A stretch of 63,957 nucleotides of DNA from Mesorhizobium sp. (GTDB taxonomy: Bacteria; Pseudomonadota; Alphaproteobacteria; Rhizobiales; Rhizobiaceae): contig SAQE01000034.1 in the NCBI GenBank assembly GCA_004020545.1, forward strand, positions 1 through 63,957, in the 5' to 3' direction. The stretch's first letter is position 1. Each line of letters begins with the position of its first letter. Position numbers and translations under genes: made by a program. Below the pieces are notes generated by a model. The model saw only the letters and a program-made list of their open reading frames with translations. It was not told where the DNA came from and made no database searches. Positions 18,357 to 28,857 of the stretch are shown one piece after another.

Positions 18357-19520
18357 ATGACCCTGCGCTTCGACAAGCTCGGCGTGGTCATCGCCGCAAT
18401 CGTTGCCTATGCCGCCTTCGCGGCACCTTTCGCTACCTTCCGAGCCAACCGCATCGTGCCGGGGCAGGCGCGCTCGATCCTCGAAGCGTTGCCGCTGACG
18501 CTAGCTATATTGTTGATCGCTATCGTCATTGCCGGCGGCATCATCGCGCTGCTCAGGACGCCGCTCCTGCTGAGGTTGGCCGCCAGCGTCATTGCGCTGG
18601 TTGCCCTTGCTATCCTGATCGGCACCGCCGGCGGTTTTCTGACGCCCGCCGGCAACACGTTCGCCCGCGTCGCGCCGGCCTCGGGATTCTGGCTGCTGAT
18701 CTTTGCTTTCACGCTGCTTCTGGCCGATGTGCTGACCAGGCTTGACCTCTCGCCCTTGGCGCGTGTCGGCGTTCTTGCCGTCGCCGCGCTCGCCATCGGC
18801 GCGCTGCTTGTCTCGGGAAGCTGGGACAGCCTTTCTATCCTCAAGGAATATGCCAGTCGCGCCGACAGTTTCTGGGCGGAAGGCTCCAAGCACATCACGC
18901 TGGCGCTCGGCTCGCTGGCAGTTGCGGTGGTCGCCGGAATTCCGCTTGGCATCCTCTGCCACCGCGTCGAGCCGCTGCGGGCAGGGGTGCTGAATGTCCT
19001 CAACATCATCCAGACCATTCCGTCGATCGCGCTGTTCGGCCTGCTGATCGCGCCGCTCGGCTGGGTCGCTGCGCATGTGCCGGGTGCGGCGGCTGTCGGC
19101 ATCAGGGGCATCGGCACCGCGCCGGCCTTCGTCGCGCTGTTTCTCTATTCGCTGTTGCCGGTGGTGGCGAACACCGTGGTCGGCCTGGCTGGCGTGCCGC
19201 GCGCCGCCAACGATGCAGCGCGCGGCATGGGCATGACCGACCGCCAGCGCCTGTTCGATGTCGAGTTCCCGCTTGCCTTTCCCGTGGTCCTTACCGGCAT
19301 CCGCATCGTGCTGGTGCAGAATATCGGGCTCGCCACCATCGCGGCGCTGATCGGCGGCGGCGGCTTCGGCGTCTTCGTCTTCCAGGGCGTCGGCCAGACG
19401 GCGATGGACCTTGTGCTTCTCGGCGCGCTGCCTACCGTGGCGCTGGCCTTCGCCGCGGCTATCATCCTCGATGCGGTCATCGAAATGACTTCCACCAGTC
19501 GCAGGGCGGAACCCGCATGA
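18357..19520 (+). CDS. Osmoprotectant ABC transporter permease (YehY-like)
   Basis: 387 residues, close to the 385 of E. coli YehY. Five or so N-terminal membrane helices precede the BPD permease core (about 175-375). The coupling loop is AARGMGMTDRQRLFDVEFPL, the EAA motif. LNIIQTIPSIALFGLL is also typical. The start has GGAGAGG 7 nt upstream. It shares ATGA with the ATPase gene downstream. Confidence 0.92.
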   Translation: MTLRFDKLGVVIAAIVAYAAFAAPFATFRANRIVPGQARSILEALPLTLAILLIAIVIAGGIIALLRTPLLLRLAASVIALVALAILIGTAGGFLTPAGNTFARVAPASGFWLLIFAFTLLLADVLTRLDLSPLARVGVLAVAALAIGALLVSGSWDSLSILKEYASRADSFWAEGSKHITLALGSLAVAVVAGIPLGILCHRVEPLRAGVLNVLNIIQTIPSIALFGLLIAPLGWVAAHVPGAAAVGIRGIGTAPAFVALFLYSLLPVVANTVVGLAGVPRAANDAARGMGMTDRQRLFDVEFPLAFPVVLTGIRIVLVQNIGLATIAALIGGGGFGVFVFQGVGQTAMDLVLLGALPTVALAFAAAIILDAVIEMTSTSRRAEPA

Positions 19521-20452
19521 TCGAGATCGAAGGCATCACCAAGCGCTATGACGGAACGCCCGTTGTCGACAACGTGTCGATGGTCATTGAGCCGCGCACC
19601 ATTGCCGTGATCGTCGGCACCTCCGGCTCCGGCAAGACGACGCTGCTCAGGATGATCAACCGGCTGGTCGAGCCGACGTCCGGAGTGATCAAGCTCGACG
19701 GCGCCGACAATCGCTCGCTGCCTGGATACCAACTGCGGCGCAGCATCGGCTACGCCATCCAGGGCCATGGGTTGTTCCCGCATCGCACGGTAGCGCAGAA
19801 CATCGCCACCGTGCCGCTGCTGCTCGGCTGGGACAAGGACCGCATCAAGGCTCGCGTCGAGGAATTGATGACGCTCTACCAGCTCGACCCTCAGGCCTAT
19901 GGTCCGCGCTATCCGGATGAACTCTCGGGCGGCCAGCAGCAGCGCGTCGGCGTCGCCCGCGCTTTAGCCGCCGAGCCGAACGTGCTGTTGATGGACGAGC
20001 CTTTTGGCGCGCTCGACCCGATCATCCGCACCAAGGCGCAGGAAGATCTGCTGGCGATCCAGAAGCGTTTCGGCACCACCGTCATCCTCGTCACCCACGA
20101 CATGGAGGAGGCGATTCATATGGGCGACAGGATCGCCGTCATGGATGCCGGCAAGCTTCTGCAATACGCCACGCCCGCCGAGATCCTGGCTAAGCCGGCA
20201 AGCGGCTTCGTCGAGACGCTGGTTGGCGCTAGCGAGCGGCCGTTCCGGCTCCTGTCGCTCGGTCGCGCGCGGGATGCCGTGGAGCCGGGCGGAGCCGAAG
20301 GCGAGGCAATTCCCGGCGATGCCAGCCAGCGCGACGCATTGGCCGAGCTTCTGTGGTCGGGCCGTCCGGCACTGCCAGTGAAGGGGACCGACGGCAAGCT
20401 GCTCGGGCGCGTCACCGTCGAGGGACTGGTGAAGCGCGCGAGGCCGGCATGA
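19517..20452 (+). CDS. Osmoprotectant ABC transporter ATP-binding protein (YehX-like)
   Basis: 311 residues. Walker A GTSGSGKTT (34-42), Q-loop in YAIQGHGLFPH, signature LSGGQQQRVG, Walker B VLLMDEP and the switch His in VTHDMEEA. The C-terminal 70 residues after the ATPase core are a short CBS-like or regulatory tail (PALPVKGTDGKLLGRVTVEG). It energises import through the flanking permeases. It overlaps both neighbours by 4 bp. Confidence 0.94.
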   Translation: MIEIEGITKRYDGTPVVDNVSMVIEPRTIAVIVGTSGSGKTTLLRMINRLVEPTSGVIKLDGADNRSLPGYQLRRSIGYAIQGHGLFPHRTVAQNIATVPLLLGWDKDRIKARVEELMTLYQLDPQAYGPRYPDELSGGQQQRVGVARALAAEPNVLLMDEPFGALDPIIRTKAQEDLLAIQKRFGTTVILVTHDMEEAIHMGDRIAVMDAGKLLQYATPAEILAKPASGFVETLVGASERPFRLLSLGRARDAVEPGGAEGEAIPGDASQRDALAELLWSGRPALPVKGTDGKLLGRVTVEGLVKRARPA

Positions 20453-21198
20453 AGGCTTGGCTGCCCGCGCTGTTGAGGCTGGCGCTGCTGGTGCTGCTGG
20501 TGGTCTTCATCGCCAGCCCGGACTGGTTCGAGCCGTTGCTGAAGCCCCTGACCGAAAACGGCGCGCCGGCGATCTACAACCAGGGCAGCCTGCTGACGCT
20601 GACATTGCTGCATCTGAGGACGGTGCTCGTCGCCACGGTTGCCGCGACGATCGTCGCCGTCGCGCTCGCCATTCTGGTCACCAGGCCGGCCGGCACCGAG
20701 TTCCTGCCGCTGTCGCGCAGCCTCGTCAATATCGGCCAGACCTTCCCGCCGGTCGCGGTGCTGGCGCTGGCCGTGCCGGCGGTGGGATTTGGCGAGAAGC
20801 CGACGCTGATCGCGCTCTTCCTCTACGGGCTGCTGCCGATCTTCGAGAACGCGCTGACCGCGCTCACCACGCTGCCCGGCAACGTGATGGAAGCGGCGCG
20901 CGGTGCAGGCATGACCGGCTGGCAAAGGCTGATGAAGGTCGAACTGCTGCTGAGCGCCCCGGTGATCCTCGGCGGCATCCGGCTTTCCGTTGTCATCAGT
21001 CTCGCCACCGCCACCATCGGCTCGACCGTGGCGGCCAAGACGCTGGGCGAGGTGATCATCGCCGGCCTGATCTCGAACAACCTTGCCTTCGTGCTGCAGG
21101 GCGGCCTGATCGTCGCTGCGCTCGCGGTGCTGATCTATGACGGCCTGTCGGCGATCGAGCGCTACGCCGCGCGCCGCATGGGGCGGGAAGCGGAATGA
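20449..21198 (+). CDS. Osmoprotectant ABC transporter permease (YehW-like)
   Basis: 249 residues, about six membrane helices. The BPD transporter core has EAARGAGMTGWQRLMKVELL as the EAA coupling loop. The size matches E. coli YehW (243). It starts at the ATG overlapping the ATPase stop. It completes a receptor/permease/ATPase/permease set for betaine-like compounds. Homologues in E. coli are low-affinity and RpoS-controlled; regulation here cannot be read from the sequence. Confidence 0.92.
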   Translation: MKAWLPALLRLALLVLLVVFIASPDWFEPLLKPLTENGAPAIYNQGSLLTLTLLHLRTVLVATVAATIVAVALAILVTRPAGTEFLPLSRSLVNIGQTFPPVAVLALAVPAVGFGEKPTLIALFLYGLLPIFENALTALTTLPGNVMEAARGAGMTGWQRLMKVELLLSAPVILGGIRLSVVISLATATIGSTVAAKTLGEVIIAGLISNNLAFVLQGGLIVAALAVLIYDGLSAIERYAARRMGREAE

Positions 21199-21324
21199 TG
21201 GTGAAGCGCCCACCGGATGATCTGCGCGCCGTCATTTCAATCGATCTAAGAGCACGATGGCGCCCGCCGGTGAGTCGCCGTCTTAGTCTTTCGGGTGAAA
21301 GCAGGGCAAAAACCGAACAATATC

Positions 21325-21353
21325 TTGACGTTCCAAACCCTGTTTCGCATACA
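21325..21353 (+). promoter_or_regulatory. Possible sigma-70-type promoter for hppA
   Basis: TTGACG (21325-21330), a 17-bp spacer, then CATACA, followed by about 100 bp of leader. The leader contains a GGCCCAG / CTGGGCC hairpin at 21407-21432, just ahead of the ribosome binding site. Confidence 0.4.
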
Positions 21354-21454
21354 CGCCAGCGAAGGTGGCGGATTCCGCTCGGCGGCAATGCGTCTCCCGT
21401 CTCAACGGCCCAGGGAGGGGTTCTTCTGGGCCAACAATCGAGGAAAATCCGGCA

Positions 21455-23596
21455 ATGACCATCATTACCGCCGTCATCGCCTGCGGCTTGCTGTCAATTC
21501 TGTACGCCATCTGGGCGACACGTTCGGTCCTCGCGTCCGACCAGGGCAGCCAGCGCATGCAGGAAATCTCCGCCGCCATTCGCGAAGGCGCCCAGGCCTA
21601 TCTGGCGCGCCAATACACGACCATCGCCGTCGTCGGCATCGTCGTGCTTCTGCTCGCCTGGTGGCTGCTCTCCATCACATCCGCGATCGGCTTCCTGATC
21701 GGCGCCGTGCTTTCGGGCACTGCCGGCTTCATCGGCATGCACGTCTCGGTGCGCGCCAACGTGCGTACCGCGCAGGCCGCTTCCAACAGCCTCGCCGCCG
21801 GCCTCGACATCGCCTTCAAGTCAGGCGCCATCACCGGCCTGCTGGTGGCGGGCCTCGCGCTGCTCGGCGTCTCCATCTACTACGCCATCCTGACCGGCCC
21901 GATGGGTCTGCAGCCGAACGACCGCGTCGTCATCGACTCGCTGGTCTCGCTCGGCTTCGGTGCTTCGCTGATCTCGATCTTCGCCCGTCTCGGTGGCGGC
22001 ATCTTCACCAAGGGCGCCGACGTCGGCGGCGATCTGGTCGGCAAGGTGGAAGCCGGCATTCCGGAAGACGATCCGCGCAATCCGGCCACCATCGCCGACA
22101 ATGTCGGCGACAATGTCGGCGACTGCGCCGGCATGGCCGCCGACCTGTTCGAAACCTATGCCGTTACCGTGGTCGCCACCATGGTGCTCGCCTCCATCTT
22201 CTTCGGCGGCACCGCCGTTCTGGGTGCCGCGATGCTCTATCCGCTGGCCATCTGCGGCGCCTGCATCCTGACCTCGATCGTCGGTACCTTCTTTGTCAAG
22301 CTCGGTTCCAACGGCTCGATCATGGGCGCGCTCTATAAGGGCCTGATCGTCACCGGACTGCTGTCGATCGTCGGCTTGGCCCTTGCCACCTCGGCGGTGC
22401 TGGGCTGGGGTGAGATCGGCAATGTCGGCGGCATCGCCATCACGGGCAAGAACCTGTTCATCTGCGGCCTGATCGGTCTGCTGGTGACCGGGCTCATCGT
22501 GGTGATCACCGAATACTACACCGGCACCAACAAGCGCCCGGTGAATTCGATCGCCCAGGCGTCTGTGACCGGCCACGGCACCAACGTCATCCAGGGCCTC
22601 GCGGTCTCGCTGGAATCGACGGCGCTCCCGGCAATCGTCATCGTCGGCGGCATCATCGCCACCTATCAGCTCGGCGGCCTCTTCGGCACGGCGATCGCCG
22701 TCACCACCATGCTCGGCCTCGCCGGCATGATCGTGGCGCTCGACGCCTTCGGTCCGGTCACCGACAATGCCGGCGGCATCGCGGAGATGTCCGGCCTGCC
22801 CAAGGAAGTGCGCCAGTCCACCGACGCGCTCGACGCGGTCGGCAACACCACCAAGGCGGTGACCAAGGGCTATGCCATCGGCTCGGCTGGTCTCGGCGCG
22901 CTGGTGCTGTTCGCCGCCTACTCGAACGACCTGAAATTCTTTGCCGCCAACGGCGACAAGTTCCCTTACTTCCAGGGCATGGGCGAGGTCTCGTTCGACC
23001 TCTCCAACCCTTACGTCGTCGCCGGCCTGATCTTCGGCGGCCTGATCCCGTACCTGTTCGGCGGCATCGCCATGACGGCCGTCGGCCGCGCGGCCGGCTC
23101 TATTGTTGAAGAGGTACGCAGGCAGTTCCGGGAAGATCCTGGCATCATGGCCGGCACGTCGAAGCCGAACTATGCGCGTGCGGTCGACCTGCTGACCAAG
23201 GCGGCGATCCGCGAAATGATCATTCCCTCGCTGCTGCCGGTGCTGGCGCCGCTCGTCGTCTATTTCGGTGTGTTCCTGATCTCGGGCTCGAAGGCCTCGG
23301 CCTTCGCCGCGCTCGGTGCCTCGCTGCTCGGTGTCATCGTCAACGGTCTCTTCGTCGCCATCTCGATGACGTCCGGTGGCGGCGCCTGGGACAATGCCAA
23401 GAAGTCGTTCGAGGACGGCTTCACCGACAAGGGCGGCGTCAAGCACCTCAAGGGCTCGGAAGCGCACAAGGCTTCCGTCACTGGCGACACCGTCGGCGAC
23501 CCCTACAAGGATACCGCCGGCCCGGCCGTCAACCCGGCGATCAAGATCACCAACATCGTGGCGCTGCTGCTCCTTGCCGTGCTTGCGCACGGCTGA
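21455..23596 (+). CDS. hppA: K+-independent membrane-bound H+-translocating pyrophosphatase
   Basis: Couples pyrophosphate hydrolysis to proton pumping. 713 residues, about 16 membrane helices. The pyrophosphate-binding signature [13 protein letters not shown] starts at D189, followed by [20 protein letters not shown]. The segment [17 protein letters not shown] has K467 and T470. These two residues mark the K+-independent class, since K+-dependent enzymes have Ala and Gly/Ala there. The start at 21455 follows GAGGAAA. The 90 in-frame bases upstream are non-conserved. A strong terminator follows. Confidence 0.97.
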   Translation: MTIITAVIACGLLSILYAIWATRSVLASDQGSQRMQEISAAIREGAQAYLARQYTTIAVVGIVVLLLAWWLLSITSAIGFLIGAVLSGTAGFIGMHVSVRANVRTAQAASNSLAAGLDIAFKSGAITGLLVAGLALLGVSIYYAILTGPMGLQPNDRVVIDSLVSLGFGASLISIFARLGGGIFTKGADVGGDLVGKVEAGIPEDDPRNPATIADNVGDNVGDCAGMAADLFETYAVTVVATMVLASIFFGGTAVLGAAMLYPLAICGACILTSIVGTFFVKLGSNGSIMGALYKGLIVTGLLSIVGLALATSAVLGWGEIGNVGGIAITGKNLFICGLIGLLVTGLIVVITEYYTGTNKRPVNSIAQASVTGHGTNVIQGLAVSLESTALPAIVIVGGIIATYQLGGLFGTAIAVTTMLGLAGMIVALDAFGPVTDNAGGIAEMSGLPKEVRQSTDALDAVGNTTKAVTKGYAIGSAGLGALVLFAAYSNDLKFFAANGDKFPYFQGMGEVSFDLSNPYVVAGLIFGGLIPYLFGGIAMTAVGRAAGSIVEEVRRQFREDPGIMAGTSKPNYARAVDLLTKAAIREMIIPSLLPVLAPLVVYFGVFLISGSKASAFAALGASLLGVIVNGLFVAISMTSGGGAWDNAKKSFEDGFTDKGGVKHLKGSEAHKASVTGDTVGDPYKDTAGPAVNPAIKITNIVALLLLAVLAHG

Positions 23597-23622
23597 GCCG
23601 GACGCTCTGTTTCAGGACAAAA

Positions 23623-23650
23623 CCCGCGGGAGCGATCCCGCGGGCTTTTT
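23623..23650 (+). terminator. Rho-independent terminator of hppA
   Basis: Stem CCCGCGGGA / TCCCGCGGG with a GCGA loop followed by CTTTTT, 27 bp after the hppA stop. Confidence 0.93.
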
Positions 23651-23668
23651 GCATGTGGGGACCGAAAG

Positions 23669-23703
23669 CAAAAAGACCCGCCGGAGCGATCCGACGGGTC
23701 TTG
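23669..23703 (-). terminator. Rho-independent terminator of the BamE-like gene
   Basis: On the minus strand, AAGACCCGTCGG / CCGGCGGGTCTT with a short loop is followed by TTTTGC. It is 25 bp after the stop of the convergent lipoprotein gene. Confidence 0.85.
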
Positions 23704-23727
23704 ATCTGTCAGCCCGGATAGCCGAAC

Positions 23728-24252
23728 TCAGGGCGTGCCGCCGCCGCCGCCCGGGATGCCGGGGGCCAGTTTGCTGGCACCGTTGATGATCTGGCTGAGG
23801 AAGTTCTGGTCCTTGCCGCCGGTCGGCGTCGTCCTCGAGATGAAGTCGAAGATCTTGCCGTCCTTCATGCCGTAATTGGCGATCTGGGTGACGCGGCCGT
23901 CGGCGCCGAAGTAGACCGCCAGCACTTTCTGGTCCACCAGATGCGGCTTGTCGAAGGCGACGTAGCGCTTGCGTGTCTGCGATATGTAATAGAAAGCCTC
24001 GTTGTCGAAGGTCGCCGTCGTCGACGGCGTGCCCAGTGCCAGAAGCACCTGCTCGCGGCTCGAGCCGACCGGCACCGAGTCGATTGCCGCCTGGTCGATG
24101 ACATAGCCCTGCGTCAGCGTCTCGCTCGGGCTGAGATCGCCGATCATCTTGGATGAATTGCAGCCTGAAAGCGCGGATACCGCCACCAGCAGTGAGGCTA
24201 CGCCCGCCGGCACAGGCGTAAGAAACGACTTGAATTTCAGCGCACCCAACAA
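23728..24252 (-). CDS. Outer membrane assembly lipoprotein, BamE/SmpA/OmlA family
   Basis: BamE-type lipoproteins stabilise the BAM complex. A lipobox LSGC follows a hydrophobic stretch (GVASLLVAVSA). The mature domain has VPVGSSREQVLLALGTPSTT, the SmpA/OmlA core, and ends with a glycine-rich tail. The ATG at 24342 gives an implausibly long leader that runs into the divergent gene's promoter. Three consecutive TTG codons (24255, 24252, 24249) follow GGAG. I chose 24252 for its 5-nt spacing, so the exact start is uncertain. Confidence 0.85.
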   Translation of the reverse strand: MLGALKFKSFLTPVPAGVASLLVAVSALSGCNSSKMIGDLSPSETLTQGYVIDQAAIDSVPVGSSREQVLLALGTPSTTATFDNEAFYYISQTRKRYVAFDKPHLVDQKVLAVYFGADGRVTQIANYGMKDGKIFDFISRTTPTGGKDQNFLSQIINGASKLAPGIPGGGGGTP

Positions 24253-24366
24253 CAATTCTCCATCACATCCCCGCAACTTGCGCTGGGCCGCAAAACCGGT
24301 AAACCAGCTTGCATGCCGATGCAACAAGGCCAAATCAAACAAAAGGTCCCCGGGAGACCACCCTCA

Positions 24367-24909
24367 ATGTTCCAGCGCTTTTTTGGCCGCGAACGTCACG
24401 CCAACCGCGCCATCACCGAGGCGCTCTACGCACAAATCGTGGCGGCGGCGCGGCAAACCGTGTTTTATTCCGACTGGAATGTGCCCGATACGCCGCTTGG
24501 CCGTTTCGAAATGCTGTCCCTGCATATGTTCCTGTTCCAACACAGGCTGCGCGGGGAGGGCGGAGCCGCCGCGGAGGTCGCGCAGGTGCTGATCGACGAG
24601 TTCTTCCTGGATGTCGAGCATTCGCTCAGGGAACTCGGCATCAGCGATGTCGGCGTTCCGAAGCGCATGAAGAAGTTGACAAAGATGTTTTACGGCCGCA
24701 CCGCGGCTTATGACGACGCCTTGCGGGACGACGACCGGCCGGCCCTTGCCGCGGCGCTCGCCCGTAACGTCAGGCCCGATGTCGGCGAGTGGCCAGAGGC
24801 GCCGCTGCTGGCGAGCTATGTTTCCGAAGCGTCTCGGCAGCTTGCCATGCAGCCGACCGAATCGATCGTCGCCGGCACCGTGGCGTTCCCGGTCGCAGGA
24901 GCCGCGTGA
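24367..24909 (+). CDS. Ubiquinol-cytochrome c chaperone family protein (CBP3-like)
   Basis: 180 residues. MFQRFFGRERHANRAITEAL begins the domain. EMLSLHMFLFQHRLRGEG, IDEFFLDVEHSLRELGISDV and VPKRMKKLTKMFYGR are the core of this family. It assists cytochrome b/bc1 complex assembly at the inner membrane. An in-frame ATG at 24313 is possible, but family similarity starts at 24367. The gene is divergent from the BamE-like gene and 11 bp ahead of the DUF177 gene, a common alphaproteobacterial pairing. Confidence 0.9.
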   Translation: MFQRFFGRERHANRAITEALYAQIVAAARQTVFYSDWNVPDTPLGRFEMLSLHMFLFQHRLRGEGGAAAEVAQVLIDEFFLDVEHSLRELGISDVGVPKRMKKLTKMFYGRTAAYDDALRDDDRPALAAALARNVRPDVGEWPEAPLLASYVSEASRQLAMQPTESIVAGTVAFPVAGAA

Positions 24910-24920
24910 AGGAGGCGAGA

Positions 24921-25469
24921 ATGAAACACGCCGAACCGCAAAGCCCCGTATCTTTCGTCGCCAACGTCGCCCGTCTGCCGCAGAAGGGCTTGCCGGTTTT
25001 GATCGAGGCCGACGAGCGGCAGCGCGCGGCGCTTGCCGCGGAATACGATCTGCTCTCGGTCGAGCGCTACCGCGCCGAGCTCCTGGTGGCGTCCTGGAAA
25101 CGCAACGGCGTCAAGGTCAGCGGTCGCGTCGAGGCTGACATCACCCAGTCCTGCATCGTCACACTCGATCCGGTCGCAGCCCATATCGACGAGCCCGTCG
25201 AGGCGCTGTTCCTGCCGGAGCAGTCGAAGCTCGGACGCGAGGGGTTCGAGGGCGGCGGCGAAATCGTCCTCGACGCGGACGGGCCTGACAGTCCGGAAAC
25301 ATTTTCCGGCGACACCATTGATGTCGGCGCGCTTGCCGAGCAGTTTTTCGGCCTGGCGATCGACCCTTATCCGCGCAAGACCGGAGCCTCGCTGGACACC
25401 GCGGGCGACGATCCTTCGGAAGAAAGCGAATTCCAGAAAAAGCTGCGTTCGCTGCTCGGAAAATCCTGA
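24921..25469 (+). CDS. DUF177 (YceD-like) protein
   Basis: 182 residues, cytoplasmic, acidic C-terminal half. The central segment VSGRVEADITQSCIVTLDPV holds the family's conserved Cys, followed by FLPEQ. The end is DPYPRKTG...EEESEFQKKLRSLLGKS-like. Homologues (YceD) are linked to 23S rRNA and ribosome accumulation, and usually sit beside rpmF/plsX. Here plsX follows after 130 bp without rpmF. GGAGG lies 5 nt before the start. Confidence 0.9.
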   Translation: MKHAEPQSPVSFVANVARLPQKGLPVLIEADERQRAALAAEYDLLSVERYRAELLVASWKRNGVKVSGRVEADITQSCIVTLDPVAAHIDEPVEALFLPEQSKLGREGFEGGGEIVLDADGPDSPETFSGDTIDVGALAEQFFGLAIDPYPRKTGASLDTAGDDPSEESEFQKKLRSLLGKS

Positions 25470-25599
25470 AGGCGGCCCGGATTTTGGAAAAGTTGGTTGT
25501 GCGGCAGCCCAAAACCGCTATTTTCGCCGAACCTTCGCGAGCCCCCTTACCTCGGCAGGCGTCCGCCGCTAGCCAGGCAAACCGTGAGAAAAACACCGA

Positions 25600-26670
25600 G
25601 TGATCAGGATTTCCATCGATGCCATGGGCGGCGATCACGGACCAGGCATTGTCATCCCTGCGTTGATGACGGTCGCCATCCGCCGCCCTGATATCCGCTT
25701 CGTCATCTATGGCCGCGAGGACGCCGTTCGTCCCGAACTGGCCAAGTTTCCAAAACTGGCCGAGGTCAGCGAGTTCGTCCATTGCGAGATCGCGGTGAGG
25801 ATGGACGACAAGCCGAGCCAGGCGCTGCGCCATGGCCGCTGGAAATCATCGATGTGGAAGGCGGTCGAGGCGGTGAAGAATGGCGCCGCGCAGGCCTGCA
25901 TCTCGGCCGGCAATACCGGCGCGCTGATGGCGATGTCGAAATTCTGCCTGCGCACCATGGCCACCATCGACCGCCCGGCGATCGCGGCGCTTTGGCCGAC
26001 GACGCGCGGCGAGAGTGTGGTGCTCGATGTCGGCGCCACCATTGGCGCGGACGCGCATCAGCTCGTCGATTTCGCCATCCTGGGAACCGGCATGGCGCGT
26101 TCGGTGTTTGGCATCGAGCGGCCGAGCGTCGGCCTGCTCAATGTCGGCGTCGAGGAGATCAAGGGCCAGGAGGAGGTCAAGGAGGCGGGACGCATGCTGC
26201 GCGAGGCCAACATGGCCTCGATGAACTATCGCGGCTTCGTCGAGGGCGACGATATCGGCAAGGGCACGGTCGACGTGGTCGTCACCGAGGGCTTTGCCGG
26301 CAACATCGCTCTCAAGACCGCGGAGGGCACGGCAAGGCAGATCGCCGGCTACCTCCGCGCCGCCATGAGCCGCACGCTGATGGCCAAGATCGGTTATGTC
26401 TTCGCCAAGGGCGCCTTCGACCGGCTGCGCGAGAAGATGGATGTCGGCCGCTCCAATGGCGGCGTCTTCTTGGGCTTGAACGGTATCGTCGTGAAGAGCC
26501 ACGGCGGCGCCGATTCGGACGGCTTCGCGGCGGCTATCGAGCTCGGCTACGATATGGTGCGCAACAATCTGCTTGACCGGATCGAGGCCGATCTCGATCT
26601 GTTCCATGCGCGCAATCCGAATGCCCAGGCAAACAGGAAATCCGGTGTCGCCGTCGACGCCGAGGAATAG
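25600..26670 (+). CDS. plsX: Phosphate acyltransferase PlsX
   Basis: Converts acyl-ACP to acyl-phosphate, the donor for PlsY in phospholipid synthesis. 356 residues. The N-terminal [17 protein letters not shown] and the [14 protein letters not shown] segment (about 105) are signature sequences. [15 protein letters not shown] (about 230) follows. Translation starts at GTG (25600), because [11 protein letters not shown] is the conserved N-terminus. It is followed 9 bp later by fabH. Confidence 0.96.
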   Translation: MIRISIDAMGGDHGPGIVIPALMTVAIRRPDIRFVIYGREDAVRPELAKFPKLAEVSEFVHCEIAVRMDDKPSQALRHGRWKSSMWKAVEAVKNGAAQACISAGNTGALMAMSKFCLRTMATIDRPAIAALWPTTRGESVVLDVGATIGADAHQLVDFAILGTGMARSVFGIERPSVGLLNVGVEEIKGQEEVKEAGRMLREANMASMNYRGFVEGDDIGKGTVDVVVTEGFAGNIALKTAEGTARQIAGYLRAAMSRTLMAKIGYVFAKGAFDRLREKMDVGRSNGGVFLGLNGIVVKSHGGADSDGFAAAIELGYDMVRNNLLDRIEADLDLFHARNPNAQANRKSGVAVDAEE

Positions 26671-26679
26671 GAACGAACC

Positions 26680-27651
26680 TTGATCAGATCAGTCGTGCGC
26701 GGCAACGGTGCCGCGCTGCCCCGCCGCATCATGAAGAATGCCGACTTCGAAGGCATGGTCGAGACCTCCGATGAGTGGATCGTCCAGCGCACCGGCATTC
26801 GCCAGCGCCACGTCGCGGCCGATGACGAGACGACCGCCTCGCTGGGCGAGGCGGCTGCGCGTGCCGCGCTCGACAGCGCCGGTTTGACGCCGGCCGATAT
26901 CGACCTGATCGTGCTGGCGACATCGACGCCCAACAACACTTTCCCCGCGACCGCCGTCGAGATCCAGAACCGGCTCGGCATGCATCACGGCTTTGCCTTC
27001 GACATGCAGGCCGTGTGCTCCGGTTTCGTCTATGCCGTCGCCACCGCCGACCTCTATATCCGCGGCGGCCTCGCAAAACGCGTGCTGGTCATCGGCTCGG
27101 AAACCTTCTCGCGCATCCTCGACTGGAGCGACCGCTCGACCTGCGTGCTCTTCGGCGACGGCGCTGGCGCGGTGGTGCTCGAGGCAGCGGAGGGGGAGGG
27201 CAGCATCGCCGATCGCGGCGTGCTGGCTGCGAGCCTGCGCTCGGATGGTGTCCATAAGGACAAACTCTTCGTCGATGGCGGCCCATCGACCACGGGGACG
27301 GTCGGTCATCTCAGGATGGAAGGCCGCGAGGTATTCAAGCACGCGGTCGGCATGATCACCGATGTCATCGAGGCGACCTTCGCCGAGGCCGGCATCACGG
27401 CGCAAGACCTCGACTGGTTCGTGCCGCATCAGGCCAATAAACGGATCATTGACGCTTCCGCCAAGAAGCTCGGGATAGCCGAACAAAAAGTGGTGGTCAC
27501 CGTCGATTTGCACGGTAACACCTCGGCTGCCTCCGTGCCGCTCGCCTTGTCGGTCGCCGTCGCCGACGGCCGCATCAAGAAGGGTGACCTTGTCCTCCTC
27601 GAGGCGATGGGCGGAGGTTTCACCTGGGGCGCGGTGTTGCTCCGCTGGTAA
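26680..27651 (+). CDS. fabH: Beta-ketoacyl-ACP synthase III
   Basis: Starts fatty acid synthesis by condensing an acyl-CoA with malonyl-ACP. 323 residues. The catalytic triad is C113 (MQAVCSGF), H250 (VPHQANKR) and N280 (HGNTSAAS). [16 protein letters not shown] near residue 35 is also conserved. The start codon is TTG (26680), 9 bp after the plsX stop. It is co-transcribed with plsX. Confidence 0.97.
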   Translation: MIRSVVRGNGAALPRRIMKNADFEGMVETSDEWIVQRTGIRQRHVAADDETTASLGEAAARAALDSAGLTPADIDLIVLATSTPNNTFPATAVEIQNRLGMHHGFAFDMQAVCSGFVYAVATADLYIRGGLAKRVLVIGSETFSRILDWSDRSTCVLFGDGAGAVVLEAAEGEGSIADRGVLAASLRSDGVHKDKLFVDGGPSTTGTVGHLRMEGREVFKHAVGMITDVIEATFAEAGITAQDLDWFVPHQANKRIIDASAKKLGIAEQKVVVTVDLHGNTSAASVPLALSVAVADGRIKKGDLVLLEAMGGGFTWGAVLLRW

Positions 27652-27755
27652 GTGCCGAACGCGTGGGTTCGGTCCTTGACCTTGACGGATCAATTACTTA
27701 GGCTCTGCCGCTGGCTGTATCGATTTACGTTTTTTTGAGCTGATGGGACGGTTGC

Positions 27756-28079
27756 ATGGGGGGAAAGACACTTACGCGTGCCGACCTTGCCGAAGCCGTT
27801 TATCGCAAGGTTGGTTTGTCGCGAACTGAATCGGCCGAGCTCGTCGAGGCCGTTCTGGATGAAATTTGCGAAGCCATCGTTCGCGGCGAGACGGTGAAGC
27901 TGTCGTCTTTTGCAACGTTCCATGTCCGCTCCAAGAACGAGCGTATCGGCCGCAATCCGAAGACCGGCGAGGAAGTGCCGATTCTGCCCCGCCGGGTGAT
28001 GACCTTCAAATCGTCGAACGTGCTGAAGAACCGCATCCTGCGCTCGCACCAGAGCAGCAAGGCCAAGGGCGGCAAATAG
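27756..28079 (+). CDS. ihfA: Integration host factor subunit alpha
   Basis: 107 residues, HU/IHF fold. [20 protein letters not shown] starts the dimerisation helices. The DNA-contacting arm contains [19 protein letters not shown] with the intercalating proline. The C-terminus is extended and basic ([11 protein letters not shown]). It bends DNA as a heterodimer with IhfB. The plsX-fabH-ihfA-merR order is conserved in Rhizobiales. Confidence 0.97.
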   Translation: MGGKTLTRADLAEAVYRKVGLSRTESAELVEAVLDEICEAIVRGETVKLSSFATFHVRSKNERIGRNPKTGEEVPILPRRVMTFKSSNVLKNRILRSHQSSKAKGGK

Positions 28080-28209
28080 CGCGCCGGCAAATACGGTTGA
28101 AAACCGTCGACCGCTTTGACGTCGGGCTTGAATATCGTTTCATAAATCGCTGAAATAAGACCCGATTCGGCATAGGTCCCGAATCGTCGTCCAGCGTGAG
28201 GATTCGCCC

Positions 28210-28749
28210 ATGGACAAAAGCCCCGATGCGTTCCGCACGATCAGCGAAGTCGCGGAAGATCTCGACCTGCCGCAGCATGTGCTGCGTTTTTGGGAAACGC
28301 GTTTCAACCAGATCAAGCCGATGAAACGTGGTGGCGGCCGCCGTTATTATCGACCGCAGGATGTCGAGCTGATCAAGGGCATAAGGCACATGCTCTACGA
28401 TCAGGGCTACACGATCAAAGGCGTTCAGAAGCTTTTGCGCGAGAACGGCAACCATTTCCTGGTCGCCATCGGCAATGGCGACATGGCCGCCGTCGAGGCG
28501 ATCGCGCAACGCCGGCAGGCCGAGCAGGTGCCGCTGACCGCGGCCGCCCAGCCGCGCGGCGACGAGGATGCGCTTGTCGGCCAGCCCAAGGTGAAGCCCA
28601 GCCGCCGCTTCTTCGGCCTCGGCAAGGGCGACGACGAAGGTCCGGTACAGCCGGACTCCTCGAAACTGTCGCGCGACAACCGGGCTTTGCTGCAGGAGGC
28701 ACTCTTTGACCTCTTGGAGTGCAAGCGCCTGCTCGACCAGGTGCGTTAA
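28210..28749 (+). CDS. MerR-family transcriptional regulator
   Basis: 179 residues. The helix-turn-helix is at the N-terminus ([20 protein letters not shown], then [10 protein letters not shown]), followed by the MerR wing [19 protein letters not shown]. The C-terminal half has no effector domain: it is Gln/Arg-rich then basic, ending in a helix [19 protein letters not shown]. It lies 130 bp after ihfA, its usual neighbour. Target genes are unknown. Confidence 0.93.
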   Translation: MDKSPDAFRTISEVAEDLDLPQHVLRFWETRFNQIKPMKRGGGRRYYRPQDVELIKGIRHMLYDQGYTIKGVQKLLRENGNHFLVAIGNGDMAAVEAIAQRRQAEQVPLTAAAQPRGDEDALVGQPKVKPSRRFFGLGKGDDEGPVQPDSSKLSRDNRALLQEALFDLLECKRLLDQVR

Positions 28750-28857
28750 GCTTCCGTTGCCGGTCCTCGCGGACTTGAGCTGTCAGCGTCTCTGAAAGCC
28801 GGAACTGCCGTTGCGCCCATGCGTTAGGCCTTCTCTGGGAAGAGAAGGACATAGGGT

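Noticed and set aside
21821-23590. A 589-codon antisense frame opposite hppA
   Set aside because: Shadow frame rich in Asp, Gly, Arg and His with no domain; hppA is certain.
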